Positions 51,680 through 53,081 of a DNA stretch of 53,081 nucleotides are shown here, piece by piece (positions within the stretch are counted from its first letter, which is position 1; every line of letters starts with the position of its first letter). The stretch covers positions 79,484 through 132,564 of the forward strand of contig CALUYZ010000005.1 in assembly GCA_944325175.1 (NCBI GenBank). Reading direction: 5' to 3'. The stretch comes from Candidatus Gastranaerophilales bacterium. GTDB lineage: Bacteria > Cyanobacteriota > Vampirovibrionia > Gastranaerophilales > Gastranaerophilaceae. The notes under the pieces are model-generated. The model saw only the letters and a list, made by a program, of their open reading frames with translations. It was not told where the DNA came from and ran no database searches. Both the position numbers and the translations under genes were made by a program.

Positions 51680-52453
51680 TTATTTCTCCCCTTTGTTCAT
51701 TTCATAAACCGTTTTTAATCCAAATAAAGTTAAATCTTTGTTTATAAAATCAATATTACATTCGATATTGTTAAAAAGTGTTTTTGAAAAGCCGCCTGTA
51801 GCAATAATTGTTGCTTTTTCGCCAAGTTCTTTTTCGCACATTTTAATCATTCCTTCAACCATTTTTTTGTGCCCTTCAACAATACCTGAAAGCATTGCAT
51901 CAATGGTGTTTCTGCCAATTATGTTTTTGGGCGCCTCTATTTTTAATTTCGGCAATTTTGATGTAAATTGACTTAATGATTTTGCTTGAATAAAAGGACC
52001 GGGCGCTATTATGCCGCCTAAAAAATTTGCATTTTTGTCAACTATATCAAATGTGGTGGCGGTTCCAATATCTATAACAATAGCGGGTAATTTATATAAT
52101 ACAGCCGCTGCAGATGCATTTGCCAGCCTGTCTGCACCGGCTTCTTTGGGTTCATCTAATAATATTTTGACAGGCAATTTTGATTTATAAGATAAATTGT
52201 AAACTTCGATTTTTATATATTCTTCAACCGCTTTTTTTATGGTTTCGCCTAATGTCGGAACGACAGATGATATTATACAAGAGCTGATTTTTGTCTTAAT
52301 ATCGCTTGTTAAAAGCAAAGATGAAATTAAAATGCCGTATTCATCAGATGTTTTTATGTGGTCTGATGCTATGCTGTATACTTTAATAAGGTTGTTTTTA
52401 TCGTAAATTCCGATGTTTGTGTTTGTATTGCCAATATCTATAACTAAAAGCAT
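51680..52453 (-). CDS. coaX: type III pantothenate kinase
   Basis: First step of coenzyme A synthesis; unlike CoaA, not feedback-inhibited by CoA. 257 residues from the Met at 52453 (MLLVIDIGNTNTNIGIYD, the family start); a longer frame adds 15 residues encoded by terminator sequence, so is unlikely. ASKHA fold: phosphate-binding DIGNTNT, then EPKEAGADRLANASAA, VIDIGTATTFDIVD with GGIIAPG, and ATGGFS. No Shine-Dalgarno; AATAAT ends six bases before the ATG. A terminator hairpin sits just upstream. Confidence 0.94.
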   Translation of the reverse strand: MLLVIDIGNTNTNIGIYDKNNLIKVYSIASDHIKTSDEYGILISSLLLTSDIKTKISSCIISSVVPTLGETIKKAVEEYIKIEVYNLSYKSKLPVKILLDEPKEAGADRLANASAAAVLYKLPAIVIDIGTATTFDIVDKNANFLGGIIAPGPFIQAKSLSQFTSKLPKLKIEAPKNIIGRNTIDAMLSGIVEGHKKMVEGMIKMCEKELGEKATIIATGGFSKTLFNNIECNIDFINKDLTLFGLKTVYEMNKGEK

Positions 52454-52469
52454 AAAGCAATTATTGCAT

Positions 52470-52498
52470 AAAAAAAGTGCGAATAAAATCATTCGCAC
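52470..52498 (-). terminator. intrinsic terminator just upstream of coaX
   Basis: On the minus strand GTGCGAAT, a six-base loop, ATTCGCAC and seven T. It ends 17 bases before the coaX start, on the same strand. No minus-strand gene is visible upstream, so it may end a short leader or small RNA started between 52499 and 52718. Confidence 0.7.
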
Positions 52499-52591
52499 AA
52501 AATGTCATAAATAAGCACAATTCATAACTGAAAGAAAACTGTTTTTGGTTAACACCAAACCCTTTTAAAATTTATATCAACACCTTCCTTT

Positions 52592-52651
52592 ATGTAAGTT
52601 ACATCGGTTGCTATAAGAAAAACTTTATAATTTTGTTACATATATTTACAT
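52592..52651. promoter_or_regulatory. TTACAT repeats and dyad (possible operators)
   Basis: ATGTAA-G-TTACAT (52592-52604) is a perfect odd dyad. TTACAT recurs at 52636-52641 and 52646-52651, ten bases apart. They lie between divergent coaX and the coiled-coil gene and look like regulator sites. Confidence 0.4.
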
Positions 52652-52718
52652 TTTTATTTAAAAAGGCAATTATATTTTGCATATATACTTTATATATATA
52701 AAAGAAAGGACGCAAAAA

Positions 52719-53081
52719 ATGGCACTGGCATACGAGCAAGGACAAGTACATTTAAGAACATCGTTGATAAGCGCGCTTGAGTTGCGTCTTATTCAAATTA
52801 GCGAAGAATATAATGTTAAATATATGGCAGGTTGTGCACAAACATCTCAATATACAACAGAGATGAACAATCAAGTTGAAGCAATAAGAGCGCAACTCGG
52901 GGATAATCCCACAAGCGAAGAATACAGACAAAATATGGCTGAGTGCGAATCTGTTGAAAATGAATATACGGCAATTATTCAAAATATTCAAGACCAAATG
53001 AACATTGCTGAACAAAAAATGCAAACTCAGCAAGAAACCGTTGAAACAAAGCTTGAGGTTATAAGAGCCGAAAAAGAACAG
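52719..53081 (+). CDS. hypothetical coiled-coil protein, N-terminal part (cut by window edge)
   Basis: The frame is open for 121 codons from an ATG with AGAAAGGA upstream to the window end. The protein opens MALAYEQGQVHLRTSLISALELRLIQISEEY, followed by a mostly helical, Gln/Glu-rich region (QNIQDQMNIAEQKMQTQQETVETKLEVIRAEKEQ) that reads as a coiled coil. There is no signal peptide. Family not recognised. Single cysteines occur at about 43 and 79. A T/A-rich stretch with TATATATA precedes the gene. Confidence 0.75.
   Translation, partial: MALAYEQGQVHLRTSLISALELRLIQISEEYNVKYMAGCAQTSQYTTEMNNQVEAIRAQLGDNPTSEEYRQNMAECESVENEYTAIIQNIQDQMNIAEQKMQTQQETVETKLEVIRAEKEQ

Noticed and set aside
52752..53033. 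Minus-strand frame opposite the coiled-coil gene
   Set aside because: Cys/Leu/His-rich antisense translation; the plus frame has the ribosome site and coherent helical sequence.
1..53081. Mobile elements or prophage
   Set aside because: No transposase, integrase, phage structural gene or terminal repeat was seen on either strand.

Overview
The window is one continuous, gene-dense bacterial chromosome segment of low G+C (about 30% by eye, strongly A-rich on coding strands). No phage, insertion sequence, CRISPR array or rRNA was seen. Gene content points to an anaerobic, fermentative, Gram-negative-type cell: pyruvate:ferredoxin oxidoreductase, a meso-DAP-type MurE, a lipoprotein, and type IV pilus parts (PilT, two pseudopilins). 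YidC carries an extra-cytoplasmic insertion of the kind I recall from cyanobacterial YidC. The pilin leaders (GFTLAEVLITLAIIG type), short hypothetical proteins with a common N-terminal motif, and the A-rich codon use suggest a non-photosynthetic Cyanobacteriota relative (Gastranaerophilales/Melainabacteria). This assignment is an inference, not proven here.

Layout. 1-1.5 kb: end of a MATE exporter, then an ECF sigma factor with a zinc-finger anti-sigma partner. 1.5-10 kb (minus): a duplicated-motif small protein, murA, murE, a small peptide, and the chromosome-condensation operon smc-scpA-scpB, fired by a good promoter at 10.1 kb. 10-14.6 kb: mutS2, a matrixin-type protease, ybaB-recR and a small helical protein. 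14.7-18.3 kb: nifJ, closed by a strong terminator. 18.3-23 kb (minus): yidC, ribH, an NfeD-like protein, a response regulator/sensor kinase pair and tadA. 23-27 kb: mnmE, a hypothetical, metG. 27-33 kb (minus): pilT, a protein with a possible sirtuin-like end, recO, a large TPR protein, a lipoprotein and a YkgJ-type cluster protein, closely packed. 33-37 kb: an alanine/glycine-rich hypothetical, metX-metW, a zinc-ribbon peptide and a TIM-barrel enzyme. 37-39 kb (minus): membrane GT-C-like protein, LTxxQ periplasmic protein and crcB, with overlapping starts and stops. 39-46 kb: pheS, a second MATE, a YgjP-type metallopeptidase, a GlcF-like Fe-S protein, and a divergent set of a tiny pilin-like protein plus two zinc dehydrogenases. 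46-53 kb: tRNA-Phe(GAA), a new-looking repeat protein, ffh, two divergent pseudopilin genes around a 550-bp palindrome-rich spacer, dut, coaX, and the start of a coiled-coil gene.

Most genes are housekeeping. The least explained content is: (a) four unannotated proteins that share a short N-terminal motif, one with about seven copies of a roughly 40-residue repeat; (b) the pilin spacer, where an identical 27-bp leader sits in inverted orientation in front of both pilins and three palindromes with a TGCACCA/TGGTGCA core lie between or beside them; (c) a terminator placed just ahead of coaX, hinting at attenuation or a small RNA; (d) many genes with a -10-like box 6-10 bases before the start codon and no Shine-Dalgarno, suggesting common leaderless mRNAs, including a face-to-face pair with overlapping -10 boxes at 43.7 kb; and (e) a PilT-linked protein with a CxxC/CxxC end that looks sirtuin-like.
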